A DNA stretch of 47,799 bases from an uncultured Pelagibacteraceae bacterium (GCA_902593445.1 CACJIJ010000007.1:1-47799); one strand, 5' to 3'; shown: positions 37,535-47,799, counted from the first letter of the stretch. Notes: a model not told the origin generated them from the sequence alone. A program made the numbers and translations.

Positions 37535-38638
37535 CTATAGAACGTAGGGCTCTGGCCTAGCAGTTTTACCCAAAACTCTCTCAACTGCAAAATCACTTAT
37601 ATCAATTGTTTGATATGATCCTGTTGTAATTAATTCAGTTAAGGCTCTACCGATACCTGGTGCTTGCATTAATCCCCGGCCCGTAAATCCAGAAGCCATG
37701 TAAACATTGTCATATTTTGGATGTTTACCAACAACTGCATTATTATCCAATCTATTACAATCATAGTAACCTGCCCATCCACCAGTTAACTTTAATTCCT
37801 CAAAGGCAGGTATTCTCTTAGCAAGAGCTGGCCAAACTAATTCCTCAAAATCATTCCAAGCTGGTTCCAAATCATCTGCATCAAATACAGAAATAGGTGA
37901 TCCCGCTAAATATTCCCCTCCTTCTGGTCTCCAATAAACACCGGTTGTTAAATCTCCACTTAGTGGCATCTCTTTTATATATGTTGGGCATTTAACCCTA
38001 AAAACAGTATGCTTTTGAGGAACAACAGGAATATCTTCTAACAATTCTTTTGTCCAACAACCAGCTGCAGAAACAATTGTGTTAGCATTTATTTCAGAAA
38101 TACTTTTTACTTCACCTTTAATAAATTCTGCTCCAAGCTCTATAGCTTTACTTTTAAGAGCGCTATGAAACATAAATGGATCAATCCATCCTTCACTTTG
38201 ATTATCCGTATAAGTTGCTGTCTCTATCCCTTCACTATTCACATAAGGGAAAACCTTAGATAATTCTGAACCTTTTATATTTTTTGTTCCTGCATCACAT
38301 TCTTTATGATTTTCTAATGCTCTATATTGTTCTTCAGCATGTTCAGGACCAAACATTAAAAGATATCCATTAGTTACCATGCTAGCTGTTGGATTAGGAT
38401 TTTTTTCTGTTTTTAATAATTCTGGTATTTGGAAAATAAATTCTCTTGCAAATTTTCCTAATAAAATATTTTCTTTTTGAAAAAATTGTCTTCTAAAACC
38501 ACCTAGAGATAATGGGAATGAAGCTGTTTTATAAGTAGGATCTCTTTCAATAACTTTTACTTTTCTGCCTTCTTTGGATAAAAAGTAAGCAGTTGCCGCC
38601 CCTATTATTCCACCACCAACTACTACAACATCATCCAT
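37535..38638 (-). CDS. FAD-dependent oxidoreductase (DAO family; sarcosine/dimethylglycine oxidase-like)
   Basis: VVVVGGGIIGAATAYFLSKEG FAD-binding, GCWTKELLEDIPVVPQKHTVFRV, MASGFTGRGLMQAPGIGRALTELI. Confidence 0.85.
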   Translation of the reverse strand: MDDVVVVGGGIIGAATAYFLSKEGRKVKVIERDPTYKTASFPLSLGGFRRQFFQKENILLGKFAREFIFQIPELLKTEKNPNPTASMVTNGYLLMFGPEHAEEQYRALENHKECDAGTKNIKGSELSKVFPYVNSEGIETATYTDNQSEGWIDPFMFHSALKSKAIELGAEFIKGEVKSISEINANTIVSAAGCWTKELLEDIPVVPQKHTVFRVKCPTYIKEMPLSGDLTTGVYWRPEGGEYLAGSPISVFDADDLEPAWNDFEELVWPALAKRIPAFEELKLTGGWAGYYDCNRLDNNAVVGKHPKYDNVYMASGFTGRGLMQAPGIGRALTELITTGSYQTIDISDFAVERVLGKTARPEPYVL

Positions 38639-38640
38639 AT

Positions 38641-39123
38641 CTAATTTAACATAATTAAGCTTGTATTCAGAATTAGTGCAAAGCTACACCAAAGTAAATA
38701 TGGAATCATTAGATAGGCGCTCAACATCTTGACGCGTTTAAACCTTAAAATAAGATTAATTATCAACGCTAAAAGTATGATTAATACCAAAAGTGCCAAA
38801 ACCATATTATGGAAAACAAAAAAAACTACACTCCAAGTTGTATTGAATACTAAATGGATAAAATAAATATAAACAGTATTCATATCTCTATTTTTCGTAT
38901 GCCAGTAAAGCCATACTGCAACTGTCATCAATGTATACAAGGTGGTCCAAACAGGTCCGAATATCCAATCGGGCGGATTAAATGTTGGTTTATTTAGTAA
39001 TGAGTACCATGGCTCTTTAAATGTAACGGTAGCTATACCGCCAATTAATGAAGCAGAGAATGTAATAGCAAGAAACAGTATAAATGTTAAAAATTTATTT
39101 TTAAACATGTTAGATATATACAT
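38641..39123 (-). CDS. tspO: TspO/MBR family tryptophan-rich sensory protein
   Basis: PWYSLLNKPTFNPPDWIFGPVWTTLYTLM, FNTTWSVVFF, five TM. Confidence 0.92.
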   Translation of the reverse strand: MYISNMFKNKFLTFILFLAITFSASLIGGIATVTFKEPWYSLLNKPTFNPPDWIFGPVWTTLYTLMTVAVWLYWHTKNRDMNTVYIYFIHLVFNTTWSVVFFVFHNMVLALLVLIILLALIINLILRFKRVKMLSAYLMIPYLLWCSFALILNTSLIMLN

Positions 39124-39131
39124 AACAAAAA

Positions 39132-39890
39132 ATGAGTAAAAAAACTATTTGGATTACTGGCGGTAGTACCGGTATTGGTAAAGCTTTAGCAATTAAGTTT
39201 GCAAGTAAGGGATGGAACGTTGCTATATCTGCAAGAAGAGCTGAATTACTTAATGAGCTTTCAAATTCTTATGAAAATATTTCAAGTTTTCCTTTAGATG
39301 TAACAGATAAGGAAAAATGCAAAGAAGTATTTAATGAAATTAAAAACAAATATGAAAATATAGATATTTGTTTTTTTTCAACTGGAACATGGGATCCTAA
39401 AAAAGAAAAAGATATTGATGTAGAACAAATGGAAGATGTGTTTAAAGTAAATTTTTTTGGAACTGTGTATAGTATTAAAGCAGTTGAACAATACTTTAGA
39501 GATAAAAAAAACGGTATAATTACTATTGTTTCGTCAATTGCAGGATATAGGGGGTTACCTAATTCAACTGGATATGGACCATCTAAATCTGCATTAAATA
39601 ACTTAGCTGAAAGTTTGTACTTTGATTTTAAAAGGTACAACGTACGTGTTTGTTTAGTATCTCCTGGATTTATTAAAACACCAATGACAGATAAAAATGA
39701 TTTTAAAATGCCTTTTTTAAAAACTCCTGAGTATGCAGCAGATCAAATTTATGAAGGTTTAGTTAATAAAAATATATTTGAAATACATTTTCCAAAATCA
39801 CTTACAATTACATTAAAACTATTGAGTTTTTTACCGAGTAAAATTTATTTTGGTTTAGTTGGAAAACTAACGAAATATCAAAAAAAATAA
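39132..39890 (+). CDS. Short-chain dehydrogenase/reductase
   Basis: TGGSTGIGKALA, SSIAGYRGLPNSTGYGPSKSAL. Confidence 0.9.
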   Translation: MSKKTIWITGGSTGIGKALAIKFASKGWNVAISARRAELLNELSNSYENISSFPLDVTDKEKCKEVFNEIKNKYENIDICFFSTGTWDPKKEKDIDVEQMEDVFKVNFFGTVYSIKAVEQYFRDKKNGIITIVSSIAGYRGLPNSTGYGPSKSALNNLAESLYFDFKRYNVRVCLVSPGFIKTPMTDKNDFKMPFLKTPEYAADQIYEGLVNKNIFEIHFPKSLTITLKLLSFLPSKIYFGLVGKLTKYQKK

Positions 39891-40451
39891 TTAATCTTTT
39901 ACAAATACAACTGTCAATTCAGCTACTTTAAAACCAAATTTAGTCATTGTTGCTCTATTAATTGCAACTCTATCATCTTGTTTAAAAATCCAATCATCGA
40001 AGGTTATTTTTAATTCTTTACCTTTAACAGGAACTAATAAAACATATTCAAATTTAAACGCTGGTCCATAAGAATATCCTATTGCTTTACCTACAACATC
40101 TCCTGCTGTTCCTTCATAATTGTGCTCATCAATTTTATTTATTGTCCATTCTCGGTCTTGAACTTCACCATCATCCCAATTAAATTTTTCTTTAAGAATT
40201 AATTGTTTTCCATCCCAGGTACCATTTAAGTCTGCAGAAAATTGTCTTGTAACTTTTCCTGATCTATTTTGTAGGACACCCCAAGCTTTAACATTTCCAG
40301 ATAAATATTCCTCAATAATTAGTCTTGGTTCTTTGTTTTTAAAGTCTTCTGGTTTCATGGCGCTATTATTTGAGCAACTTGTAATTAAGAATAATGAAAT
40401 TATCAATGAAATTGACTTAATTATTTTTATATGTCGCATAAATATCTTCAT
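39891..40451 (-). CDS. DUF3833 family lipoprotein
   Basis: Lipobox LFLITSC; VKAWGVLQNRSGKVTRQFSADLNGTWDG; co-oriented with cfa. Confidence 0.82.
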   Translation of the reverse strand: MKIFMRHIKIIKSISLIISLFLITSCSNNSAMKPEDFKNKEPRLIIEEYLSGNVKAWGVLQNRSGKVTRQFSADLNGTWDGKQLILKEKFNWDDGEVQDREWTINKIDEHNYEGTAGDVVGKAIGYSYGPAFKFEYVLLVPVKGKELKITFDDWIFKQDDRVAINRATMTKFGFKVAELTVVFVKD

Positions 40452-40456
40452 TATTT

Positions 40457-41635
40457 TTATTTGTTTTGCATTGAAAATTGTATCAGATCAATATTTTTTG
40501 ACTTAAATCCAGCTTCACAATAAGAAAGGTAAAACTCCCACATTCTTTTAAATGTTAGGTCAAAACCTTGATTTTTTATTAAATCCCATTTTTTTAAAAA
40601 CTCATTTCTCCATATAGCCAATGTATTTGCATAATGGTCAGCATAAGAAATATATGAATTTATAGTTAAACCGTTATCAGAAACATAACGATTAATAGTG
40701 TTTTTATTTGGCAAAAAACCACCAGGAAAAATATATTTTTGAATAAAATCTTGTTTGTTTTTGTATCTATCAAACAACCTATCATCGATAGTAATTCCTT
40801 GAATAGCTGCTTTGCCGCCATCAGATAAGTTAGTTTTAATGGTTTTAAAATAACCCTCTAAATAATTTTGACCAACAGCTTCAATCATCTCTATAGAGGC
40901 AATTGAATTGTATTTACCTTTAAGATCTCTGTAATCCTTTATTTCAATATTTACTTTTTCGTTTAAACCACAATTAAAAATTCTTTCTTTTGCGTATTCA
41001 AATTGTTTTTTTGATATTGTAATACAGTCTAGTTTGACATCGTATTTTTTACCTAGGTACTCAGCAAAACCTCCCCAACCACATCCTATTTCTAAAACTT
41101 TGTCACCATTATTTGGTTTAATTAGATCAATTAATTTTTGATATTTATTATTTTGAGCATCAGAAAGATTTTTCGAGTTATCATCAAAAATAGCACTAGA
41201 GTAAGTAAGTGTGTCATCTAACCAAAGAGAGAAAAAATCATTACCTAGATCATAATGTTTGGCAATATTTTCTTTACTTCTACTTTTTGTATTTTTGATT
41301 ACTTTATTTTTTACAAAATTAATTATTGGAAAATCGAGAAGGCCTGAGAATTTATATATGACTTCTATATTTCTTGCAGTTAATTCAATTAAATTTGATA
41401 AGTTGTCAGTTTCAAATTCACCTCTCATATAGCTCTCAGCAAATCCAATACTACCGCCTCTAATTAAATTATAATTAAAATTTGGTTTTTTAATTGAAAT
41501 ATTTGCATGTAATTTTTCATTTGGATTTCCAAATTTTAAAATTTTTCCATTATGTGTAGTCAGCTCTAGATAACCATGACTTATTTTATTAAGAAATTTA
41601 AAAACTAATTTATCTGCTGCGTTATTTAAAAACAT
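40457..41635 (-). CDS. cfa: Cyclopropane-fatty-acyl-phospholipid synthase family methyltransferase
   Basis: NIAKHYDLGNDFFSLWLDDTLTYSSAIF, VLEIGCGWGGFAEYLG, SIEMIEAVGQ, YIFPGGFLPN. Confidence 0.93.
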   Translation of the reverse strand: MFLNNAADKLVFKFLNKISHGYLELTTHNGKILKFGNPNEKLHANISIKKPNFNYNLIRGGSIGFAESYMRGEFETDNLSNLIELTARNIEVIYKFSGLLDFPIINFVKNKVIKNTKSRSKENIAKHYDLGNDFFSLWLDDTLTYSSAIFDDNSKNLSDAQNNKYQKLIDLIKPNNGDKVLEIGCGWGGFAEYLGKKYDVKLDCITISKKQFEYAKERIFNCGLNEKVNIEIKDYRDLKGKYNSIASIEMIEAVGQNYLEGYFKTIKTNLSDGGKAAIQGITIDDRLFDRYKNKQDFIQKYIFPGGFLPNKNTINRYVSDNGLTINSYISYADHYANTLAIWRNEFLKKWDLIKNQGFDLTFKRMWEFYLSYCEAGFKSKNIDLIQFSMQNK

Positions 41636-42399
41636 TAATTTTCTACTGTTAAATTATTTTTAATTTTAAATTTTTTCTTAATAAATTTAATTCCTTTAAT
41701 CCATAATTTAAACGCTTCAAAATGTATCGCAGAGATAATTTTAAATGTCATTAAAGGGTGTTTAAGATAAGAATTCATTAAGTTTTTGCTTGTCAGGTCA
41801 GATCTTTCACCATCTTGAGATGCGAAAAGAATTTTTCCTTCTTGATCGTATTGATCTATTACAACTGACAATTTCTGCTCTGGATTTAATATCCTAAAAA
41901 AATAATTACAATCCATTTCAATAAATGGTGAGACATGAAATTTTTTTGAGCAATTGTTTTGAATTAATTTATTTTGTCCCTCCACTTTAAAAACATATGT
42001 GTGCTGCTCACCAAATGTATTTTTAACCTCGTATAAAATAGAAATTAAATTATCATTTTTATCATATACAAAAAAAATACTTAGTGGATTGAAAACATAA
42101 CCAAATATTCTTGGATAGCATAAAAGTTTAACTTTTATGTTGCCTGTACTGATTTCGTTATTAATTAGATTTTTTTTTACCCATTCAAAAAGAGATGACC
42201 CATCACGATCACCATGATCTTTCTCATAAAAACTAATAAGATTAAATTTATTTAATGAAAAAAATTTTATTTTATCATTAAGCTCATTTAACTCTGATAG
42301 ATCTATAAACAATGAAAATACTTTATATTTAAAAAAATGTTCTTTTGGTTTAAATCTCTTATGGATTACATTTCCATTATATATACAAGAGCTAATCAT
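41635..42399 (-). CDS. DUF1365 family protein
   Basis: IYNGNVIHKRFKPKEHFFKYKVFSLFIDL, LLCYPRIFGYVFNPLSIFFVYD, FHVSPFIEMDCNYFF. Confidence 0.92.
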   Translation of the reverse strand: MISSCIYNGNVIHKRFKPKEHFFKYKVFSLFIDLSELNELNDKIKFFSLNKFNLISFYEKDHGDRDGSSLFEWVKKNLINNEISTGNIKVKLLCYPRIFGYVFNPLSIFFVYDKNDNLISILYEVKNTFGEQHTYVFKVEGQNKLIQNNCSKKFHVSPFIEMDCNYFFRILNPEQKLSVVIDQYDQEGKILFASQDGERSDLTSKNLMNSYLKHPLMTFKIISAIHFEAFKLWIKGIKFIKKKFKIKNNLTVEN

Positions 42400-43630
42400 T
42401 AAGGTTTTTCAGCATTTCAATAGATGATTTTATTCCATCTTCATGAAATCCGTAACCAAAATAACTGCCACAAAAAAGTAAATCTTTTTGATTTTGTATT
42501 TTAATAAGCTCTGATTGAGCATCTAATGCTTTTTGATCGTAATATGGATGTGTAAATTTTACTTTTCTCAATATTTTTTTCTCATCAATATTGAAGTAAG
42601 GATTTAGTGTTAAGAAAATATTTTCATCACACTTTAAATTTTGTAATAAATTTAACCAATAGGTTATTGAATTTTTTTCTAAATTCTTGTCATCTATTGA
42701 TGAATTCCAAGAAGACCAAGCTTTTTTATTGTTTGGCATGGCCCGCTGATCTGTATGTATGTAAGCTATATTTTCTTTGTAGCTAAAATTTGAAAGAATA
42801 TTTCTCTCATCCTCAGTTGGATTTTCAATTAACTTTAAGGCTTCATCAGCATGTGTTGCTAAAACTACTTTTTCATAATCAAAAAATTCACTTTCTCCAC
42901 CATAGTATAGGTCTAATCCTGATGATTTTCTTTTAACTCTTGTAACTTTGTAATTTTTATAGTGTTCACCACTTATTTGGGAAAGTATTTTACTAACATA
43001 AGTTCTGCTTCTATTGGTTACTGTGTACCACTGCGGTCTATTTTTCAATTTAAACAATCCATGATTTTGAAAAAATTTAAGAAAGAAACTAATTGGCATT
43101 TTGCTTGCTTCATAAGGAGGCATAGACCAAATTGCAGATACCATTGGTATTATATGATAATCAACAAATGTTTTTGATAATTTATTAATTTTTAAATATT
43201 CACCTAAAGTAATTTTATCATTTGACACATTTACTTGATCACTTTTTTTATAAAATTTAATTATATCCAAAAACATTTTTAAGAACTCTATGTTAAACAA
43301 ATTTGATTTATTAGAGAAAATTCCACTCAAACCTTTTCCACAATATTCAAAGTTTGTATTATCTACTGAAACTGAAAAAGACATATTGCTTTTTTCAATT
43401 TGAATATCGTTTTCCTTAAAAAAATTAATTAAATTTGGATAAGTTTGAAAATTAAAAACAATAAAACCAATATCAACTGAAACTTTTTTTTCATCAAAAA
43501 ACAAATCTATTGTATGAGAGTGTCCACCAAAATGATCCTCTCGCTCGAAAAGATCTACATGATGTTTTTTAGATAAATAATAAGCAGCACTTAATCCAGA
43601 AATACCTGAACCAACAACAGCAATTTTCAT
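42392..43630 (-). CDS. NAD(P)/FAD-binding amine-oxidase-like protein
   Basis: KIAVVGSGISGLSAAYYLSKKHHVDLFERE, GGHSHTID, LLFCGSYFGYGFHEDG. Confidence 0.9.
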   Translation of the reverse strand: MKIAVVGSGISGLSAAYYLSKKHHVDLFEREDHFGGHSHTIDLFFDEKKVSVDIGFIVFNFQTYPNLINFFKENDIQIEKSNMSFSVSVDNTNFEYCGKGLSGIFSNKSNLFNIEFLKMFLDIIKFYKKSDQVNVSNDKITLGEYLKINKLSKTFVDYHIIPMVSAIWSMPPYEASKMPISFFLKFFQNHGLFKLKNRPQWYTVTNRSRTYVSKILSQISGEHYKNYKVTRVKRKSSGLDLYYGGESEFFDYEKVVLATHADEALKLIENPTEDERNILSNFSYKENIAYIHTDQRAMPNNKKAWSSWNSSIDDKNLEKNSITYWLNLLQNLKCDENIFLTLNPYFNIDEKKILRKVKFTHPYYDQKALDAQSELIKIQNQKDLLFCGSYFGYGFHEDGIKSSIEMLKNLND

Positions 43631-43636
43631 TAATTA

Positions 43637-46507
43637 TTATGCTGCATCTTCTTTAAACTCATCCATACTTGGACAAGTACAAAAAATATTTTTATCTCCG
43701 TATACGTTATCAACTCTTGCAACCGGAGGCCAAAATTTATTTGCTTTTAAGAATTTTGCAGGATACGCAGCTTGCTCTCTTGAATATTTATGATTCCATT
43801 CATCAGAAGCTAATTCAATATCTGTATGAGGTGCATTTTTAATTGGATTATCAACTTTATCAAATTTTCCTGACTTGATCATATCTATTTCAGATTTAAT
43901 GCTAATCAAAGTATCACAAAATCTATCTAGTTCAGACAAACTTTCACTTTCAGTTGGTTCAATCATCATTGTACCTGCTACTGGCCATGACATTGTAGGT
44001 GCATGAAAACCATAATCGATCAATCTTTTAGCAATGTCTTCTTCAGTAATGCCTGTTTCAGTTTTAATAGATCGAATATCAATAATACATTCATGAGCTA
44101 CATTACCGTTTGAACCTTTATAAAGAATTGGATAATGATCTTTAAGTCTATGAGCTATATAATTTGCATTTAGTATTGCAATTTGAGTAGCTAATTTTAA
44201 ACCTTCAGAACCCATCATTTTAATATACATCCAAGAAATTGATAAAATACTTGAACTTCCCCAAGGGGCCGCTGAAACTGCTCCTATTCCTGAAGCAGGT
44301 CCACAGTCTTTGACGACTGGATGATTAGGTAGATAAACTTGTAAATGTCTTTTACATGCAATTGGTCCCATTCCTGGTCCTCCACCACCATGTGGAATAC
44401 AGAATGTTTTGTGTAAGTTTATGTGACAAACGTCTGGACCAAAATTTCCAGGTCTTGCTATACCAACAAGCGCGTTTAAGTTTGCACCATCCATATAAAC
44501 TTGGCCACCATGTTTATGAATTAACTCACATATGTCTGTAATTTTTTCCTCAAATACTCCATGAGTAGACGGATAAGTGACCATTAATGCTCCAAGATTT
44601 TCAGAATACATTTCTGCTTTTTTCTTTAAATCCTCAAAATCAACATTTCCTTCTTTGTCACAATCAACAACGACAACTTTCATTCCTACCATTTGTGCGC
44701 TTGCAGGATTGGTTCCATGTGCTGAGCTTGGTATTAAACATATGTTCCTGTTTTCTTCGCCTCTATCTAAATGATACTTTCTAATAACCATTAATCCTGC
44801 ATATTCCCCTTGAGCTCCTGCATTTGGTTGAAGCGAAACACCAGAAAAACCGGTAATTGATCTAAGCCAATTTTTAAGATCAGTGAATAAATCTCTATAC
44901 CCTTCCATCTGCTCAATAGGCACAAATGGATGAGGCTCTGCTAATTCTCTCCACGAAATAGGTATCATTTCTGCAGTAGCGTTTAATTTCATAGTACATG
45001 AACCAAGTGCAATCATAGTTCTATTTAAAGCTATATCTTTATCTTCTAACTTTTTTAAATATCTAAGCATCTCAGTTTCTGAATGATAAGAATTAAAAAC
45101 TGGATGTTCTAAATATTTTGAAGTTCTTAATAAATTTTTTGGAAGATTAGGTAAACTTACTGTCGGATCTTCTTTTTTAATTGATTCTGCAGCATTAAAA
45201 ATTTTTAGTAATTGATTTACTCTATAAACATTTTTCTTTTCATCGAAAGAAACTGCTAGCATTTCAGAATTTACTTTTCGGATATTTACTTTTTGATCTA
45301 AAGCATTTTTATAGATTTGATCAGTTTTGTCTTTAGTAACAATTGTAACCGTATCAAAGAAATGATCTGAATAAATTTCATATCCTGATTGTTTTAATTT
45401 ATCTGCAAAGTTTTTAGCTAATTGAGAAACTCTCTCAGAAATAGTTCGAATACCTTCTGGACCATGATAAATAGCATATGCTGCTGACACAATTGCTAAT
45501 AAAGCTTGGGCAGTACAAATATTACTTGTAGCCTTGTCTCTTCTTATATGTTGTTCCCTAGTTTGTAGTGATAATCTATATGCTTTGCTTCCATGTCTAT
45601 CAACAGATACTCCAACAATTCTTCCAGGCATAGATCGTTTGTATTCATCTTTAGTTGCAAAGAAGGCTGCATGAGGTCCACCATAACCCATTGGAATTCC
45701 AAATCTTTGAGAACTTCCTACAGCAATATCTGCTCCTAGTTCTCTTGGTGTTTTTAACTTGGCAAGTGCTAATAAATCACAAGCTAAAATTGCTTTACCA
45801 TTTTTTTTATGAATTTTACTTATTGCTTCACTAGGATCTTTTATATCTCCTAATGTTCCTGGATATTGTAATATACCACAAACTAAATCTTCTTTTAATT
45901 GATCTAATACTTTATCTTCATTACCAACAAGCACTTTTAATCCCATCGGTTCCGCTCTTGTTTGAATTACATCTATTGTTTGTGGGTGGCAATTTTCAGA
46001 GACAAAAACCAAATTATTATCTTTTTTATTTAATCTATGACTTAATCCCATCGCTTCTGCAGCTGCTGTTCCTTCATCTAATAAAGATGCATTTGCGATA
46101 TCCATACCTGTAAAATCAACTATCATTTGTTGGAAATTAAGCAGCATTTCTAATCTTCCTTGAGCTACCTCGGGTTGATAAGGTGTATAAGAAGTGTACC
46201 AACCTGGATTTTCTAAAATATTTCTTAGAATTACATATGGCGTATAAGTGCCATAATAACCCATCCCTATAAAGTTAGAGTAAATTTGATTTTTTTTCGA
46301 AATTGCTTTTAATTTTCTTAATGCTTCGTATTCTGAATTAGACTCACCAATATTTAATTCATCTTTCAATTGGATCTTTTCTGGAACTGTACTTTTGATT
46401 AAATCATCTAGTGATTTATAATTAAGTTCCTTAAGCATTTTATTTTGATCTTCATCTGAAGGTCCAATGTGTCTTTTTAAAAAATCTTTTTGAGAATTAT
46501 GTAACAT
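43637..46507 (-). CDS. gcvP: Glycine dehydrogenase (decarboxylating), P protein
   Basis: FLKRHIGPSDEDQNKML, HINLHKTFCIPHGGGGPGMGPI PLP-lysine motif, 956 aa fused P1+P2. Confidence 0.97.
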   Translation of the reverse strand: MLHNSQKDFLKRHIGPSDEDQNKMLKELNYKSLDDLIKSTVPEKIQLKDELNIGESNSEYEALRKLKAISKKNQIYSNFIGMGYYGTYTPYVILRNILENPGWYTSYTPYQPEVAQGRLEMLLNFQQMIVDFTGMDIANASLLDEGTAAAEAMGLSHRLNKKDNNLVFVSENCHPQTIDVIQTRAEPMGLKVLVGNEDKVLDQLKEDLVCGILQYPGTLGDIKDPSEAISKIHKKNGKAILACDLLALAKLKTPRELGADIAVGSSQRFGIPMGYGGPHAAFFATKDEYKRSMPGRIVGVSVDRHGSKAYRLSLQTREQHIRRDKATSNICTAQALLAIVSAAYAIYHGPEGIRTISERVSQLAKNFADKLKQSGYEIYSDHFFDTVTIVTKDKTDQIYKNALDQKVNIRKVNSEMLAVSFDEKKNVYRVNQLLKIFNAAESIKKEDPTVSLPNLPKNLLRTSKYLEHPVFNSYHSETEMLRYLKKLEDKDIALNRTMIALGSCTMKLNATAEMIPISWRELAEPHPFVPIEQMEGYRDLFTDLKNWLRSITGFSGVSLQPNAGAQGEYAGLMVIRKYHLDRGEENRNICLIPSSAHGTNPASAQMVGMKVVVVDCDKEGNVDFEDLKKKAEMYSENLGALMVTYPSTHGVFEEKITDICELIHKHGGQVYMDGANLNALVGIARPGNFGPDVCHINLHKTFCIPHGGGGPGMGPIACKRHLQVYLPNHPVVKDCGPASGIGAVSAAPWGSSSILSISWMYIKMMGSEGLKLATQIAILNANYIAHRLKDHYPILYKGSNGNVAHECIIDIRSIKTETGITEEDIAKRLIDYGFHAPTMSWPVAGTMMIEPTESESLSELDRFCDTLISIKSEIDMIKSGKFDKVDNPIKNAPHTDIELASDEWNHKYSREQAAYPAKFLKANKFWPPVARVDNVYGDKNIFCTCPSMDEFKEDAA

Positions 46508-46887
46508 TAGCTAGTACTCTCCTTTGCAAATTTATCGTATTCTTCTTTGTTCATAAGACCATCCATTTCAGATTGTTCTTTAATTTTGAGTTTAAAAAAC
46601 CATGCTGAACCCTCTGGATCCTCATTAATTTTAGAAGGATCATCTACGATAGCTTGGTTTGTATCTACCACCTCACCACTAACTGGAGTATAAACATCAC
46701 TAGCAGCTTTCGTAGACTCTACTACTCCTGCAGTACCATCTTTTTCAACATTAGATCCTTTTTCAGGAAGTTCTGCAAAAACTATGTCGCCAAGCATTTC
46801 TGTTGCATGTTTTGTAATTCCTATTGTGGCTACATCTCCCTCTAAAGTAATCCACTCATGTTCTTTAGAAAATTTTACTTCACTCAT
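46507..46887 (-). CDS. gcvH: Glycine cleavage system H protein
   Basis: [42 protein letters not shown] lipoyl-lysine motif. Confidence 0.97.
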   Translation of the reverse strand: MSEVKFSKEHEWITLEGDVATIGITKHATEMLGDIVFAELPEKGSNVEKDGTAGVVESTKAASDVYTPVSGEVVDTNQAIVDDPSKINEDPEGSAWFFKLKIKEQSEMDGLMNKEEYDKFAKESTS

Positions 46888-47799
46888 TAATTTACTCCTT
46901 TCACATAATTTTTTTTATAAAATGGTAATTCACAAACATTTGCTGGATATTTTTTCCCTCTTACCTCAAGCAAAATTTTAGTATCAACTTTTGAAAACTT
47001 TTTATCAACATAACCCATCGCTATAGGTCCGTTTACACTTGGTCCAAACGTTCCGCTAGTTATCTCACCAATTTGTGTATCTGTATCATCAAATATTTTA
47101 GTTTTTTCTCTAGCAATCAATCTACCTTCAGGCTTAATCCCTACTCTTATTTGGCTAGCTCCATCTTGCATTTGGTTCATAATTTTTTTTGATCCAATAA
47201 AACCTCCATTTGATAATCTAGATTTTGAGATTGCCCATCTAAGGTTTGCCTCAACTGGTGTTTTATTAATATCTAATTCGTGACCATATAAACATAACCC
47301 AGCTTCTAATCTCAAGGTATCTCTTGCCCCAAGTCCTATAAGTTGTGCTCCCTTTTCTATTAGATTTTCAACAAATTTTTCAGCTTTATCGTTAGAAATT
47401 GAAATTTCAAATCCATCCTCTCCTGTATAACCTGATCTTGTGACAAATAATTTTTGATTATCAGAATCGAACCAATTTCCTGTCATAAAATTTAATTTAT
47501 CAACGCCATTTATAATTGAGTTTAAAATTTCAACAGACTTAGGTCCTTGAATTGCTATCAAAGATCTATTGTTGTCTAAATTCATTTTAAATTTTGAATC
47601 TAGTAAATTAGATAAAATTTCAAAATCTTTATCTTTGCATGCAGCATTTAAGATAATTAAATACCCGTCCTCTATTTTAGTAATAATTAAATCATCATAA
47701 ATTCCAGCATCTTCATTCATTAAAAAACTATACTTAGAGCAATTTTGTTTTAGATTTTTTAAATCTAATGGAAAAATTTTTTCTAATTCTTCTGTCAAG
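46887..47799 (-). CDS. gcvT: Glycine cleavage system T protein (aminomethyltransferase), 5' end cut by window
   Basis: [53 protein letters not shown]-terminal part outside window. Confidence 0.96.
   Translation of the reverse strand, partial: LTEELEKIFPLDLKNLKQNCSKYSFLMNEDAGIYDDLIITKIEDGYLIILNAACKDKDFEILSNLLDSKFKMNLDNNRSLIAIQGPKSVEILNSIINGVDKLNFMTGNWFDSDNQKLFVTRSGYTGEDGFEISISNDKAEKFVENLIEKGAQLIGLGARDTLRLEAGLCLYGHELDINKTPVEANLRWAISKSRLSNGGFIGSKKIMNQMQDGASQIRVGIKPEGRLIAREKTKIFDDTDTQIGEITSGTFGPSVNGPIAMGYVDKKFSKVDTKILLEVRGKKYPANVCELPFYKKNYVKGVN

Noticed and set aside
44356-46113. Several plus-strand ORFs opposite gcvP
   Set aside because: Antisense shadow ORFs within a conserved 956-aa protein.
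46887-47799. Glycine riboswitch upstream of gcvT
   Set aside because: Plausible in this lineage, but the 5' end of gcvT and its leader are outside the window, so nothing can be seen.
1-47799. CRISPR arrays, IS elements, prophage, rRNA, tRNA
   Set aside because: No regularly spaced repeats, transposase/integrase genes or tRNA T-arm/cloverleaf patterns noticed by eye; the region looks chromosomal and syntenic.

Overview
AT-rich, extremely compact bacterial window with the gene content and style of a streamlined marine alphaproteobacterium. It looks SAR11/Pelagibacterales-like; this is inferred from composition, gene density and gene set, with no search run. I recognise about 46 protein genes and no rRNA, tRNA, CRISPR array or mobile element. 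From left to right: pdxA (5' truncated), rsmA/ksgA, gmk, acpP, fabG, fabD, rpsF-rpsR-rplI, dnaB, an RND/MMPL exporter, cvpA, purF, a PhnZ-like HD protein, gshA-gshB, DMT and MFS transporters, an Ehu-type polar amino-acid/ectoine ABC transporter, a MOSC protein, a PhyH dioxygenase plus two Gfo/Idh/MocA oxidoreductases and two small orphans, a threonine aldolase / glycine amidinotransferase / creatinase / DMT-permease operon, moeA-mobA, a NifU-like/HPP/fdhD/NAD-formate dehydrogenase operon, selO, a DAO-family oxidase, TspO, SDR, a DUF3833/Cfa/DUF1365/FAD-oxidoreductase cluster, and gcvP-gcvH-gcvT (gcvT cut by the window end). The most interesting locus is 23675-27972. There a protein that closely matches creatinase sits 5 bp from an arginine:glycine amidinotransferase (the first enzyme of creatine synthesis), in one operon with a threonine aldolase and a permease. 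This is a candidate guanidino-compound (creatine/guanidinoacetate) pathway, possibly a glycine-carried arginine-to-urea route. Other notable items are a perfect 12-bp-stem hairpin between ehuB and ehuC, the unusual accessory genes in the formate dehydrogenase operon, and near-zero intergenic spacing at convergent and divergent junctions.
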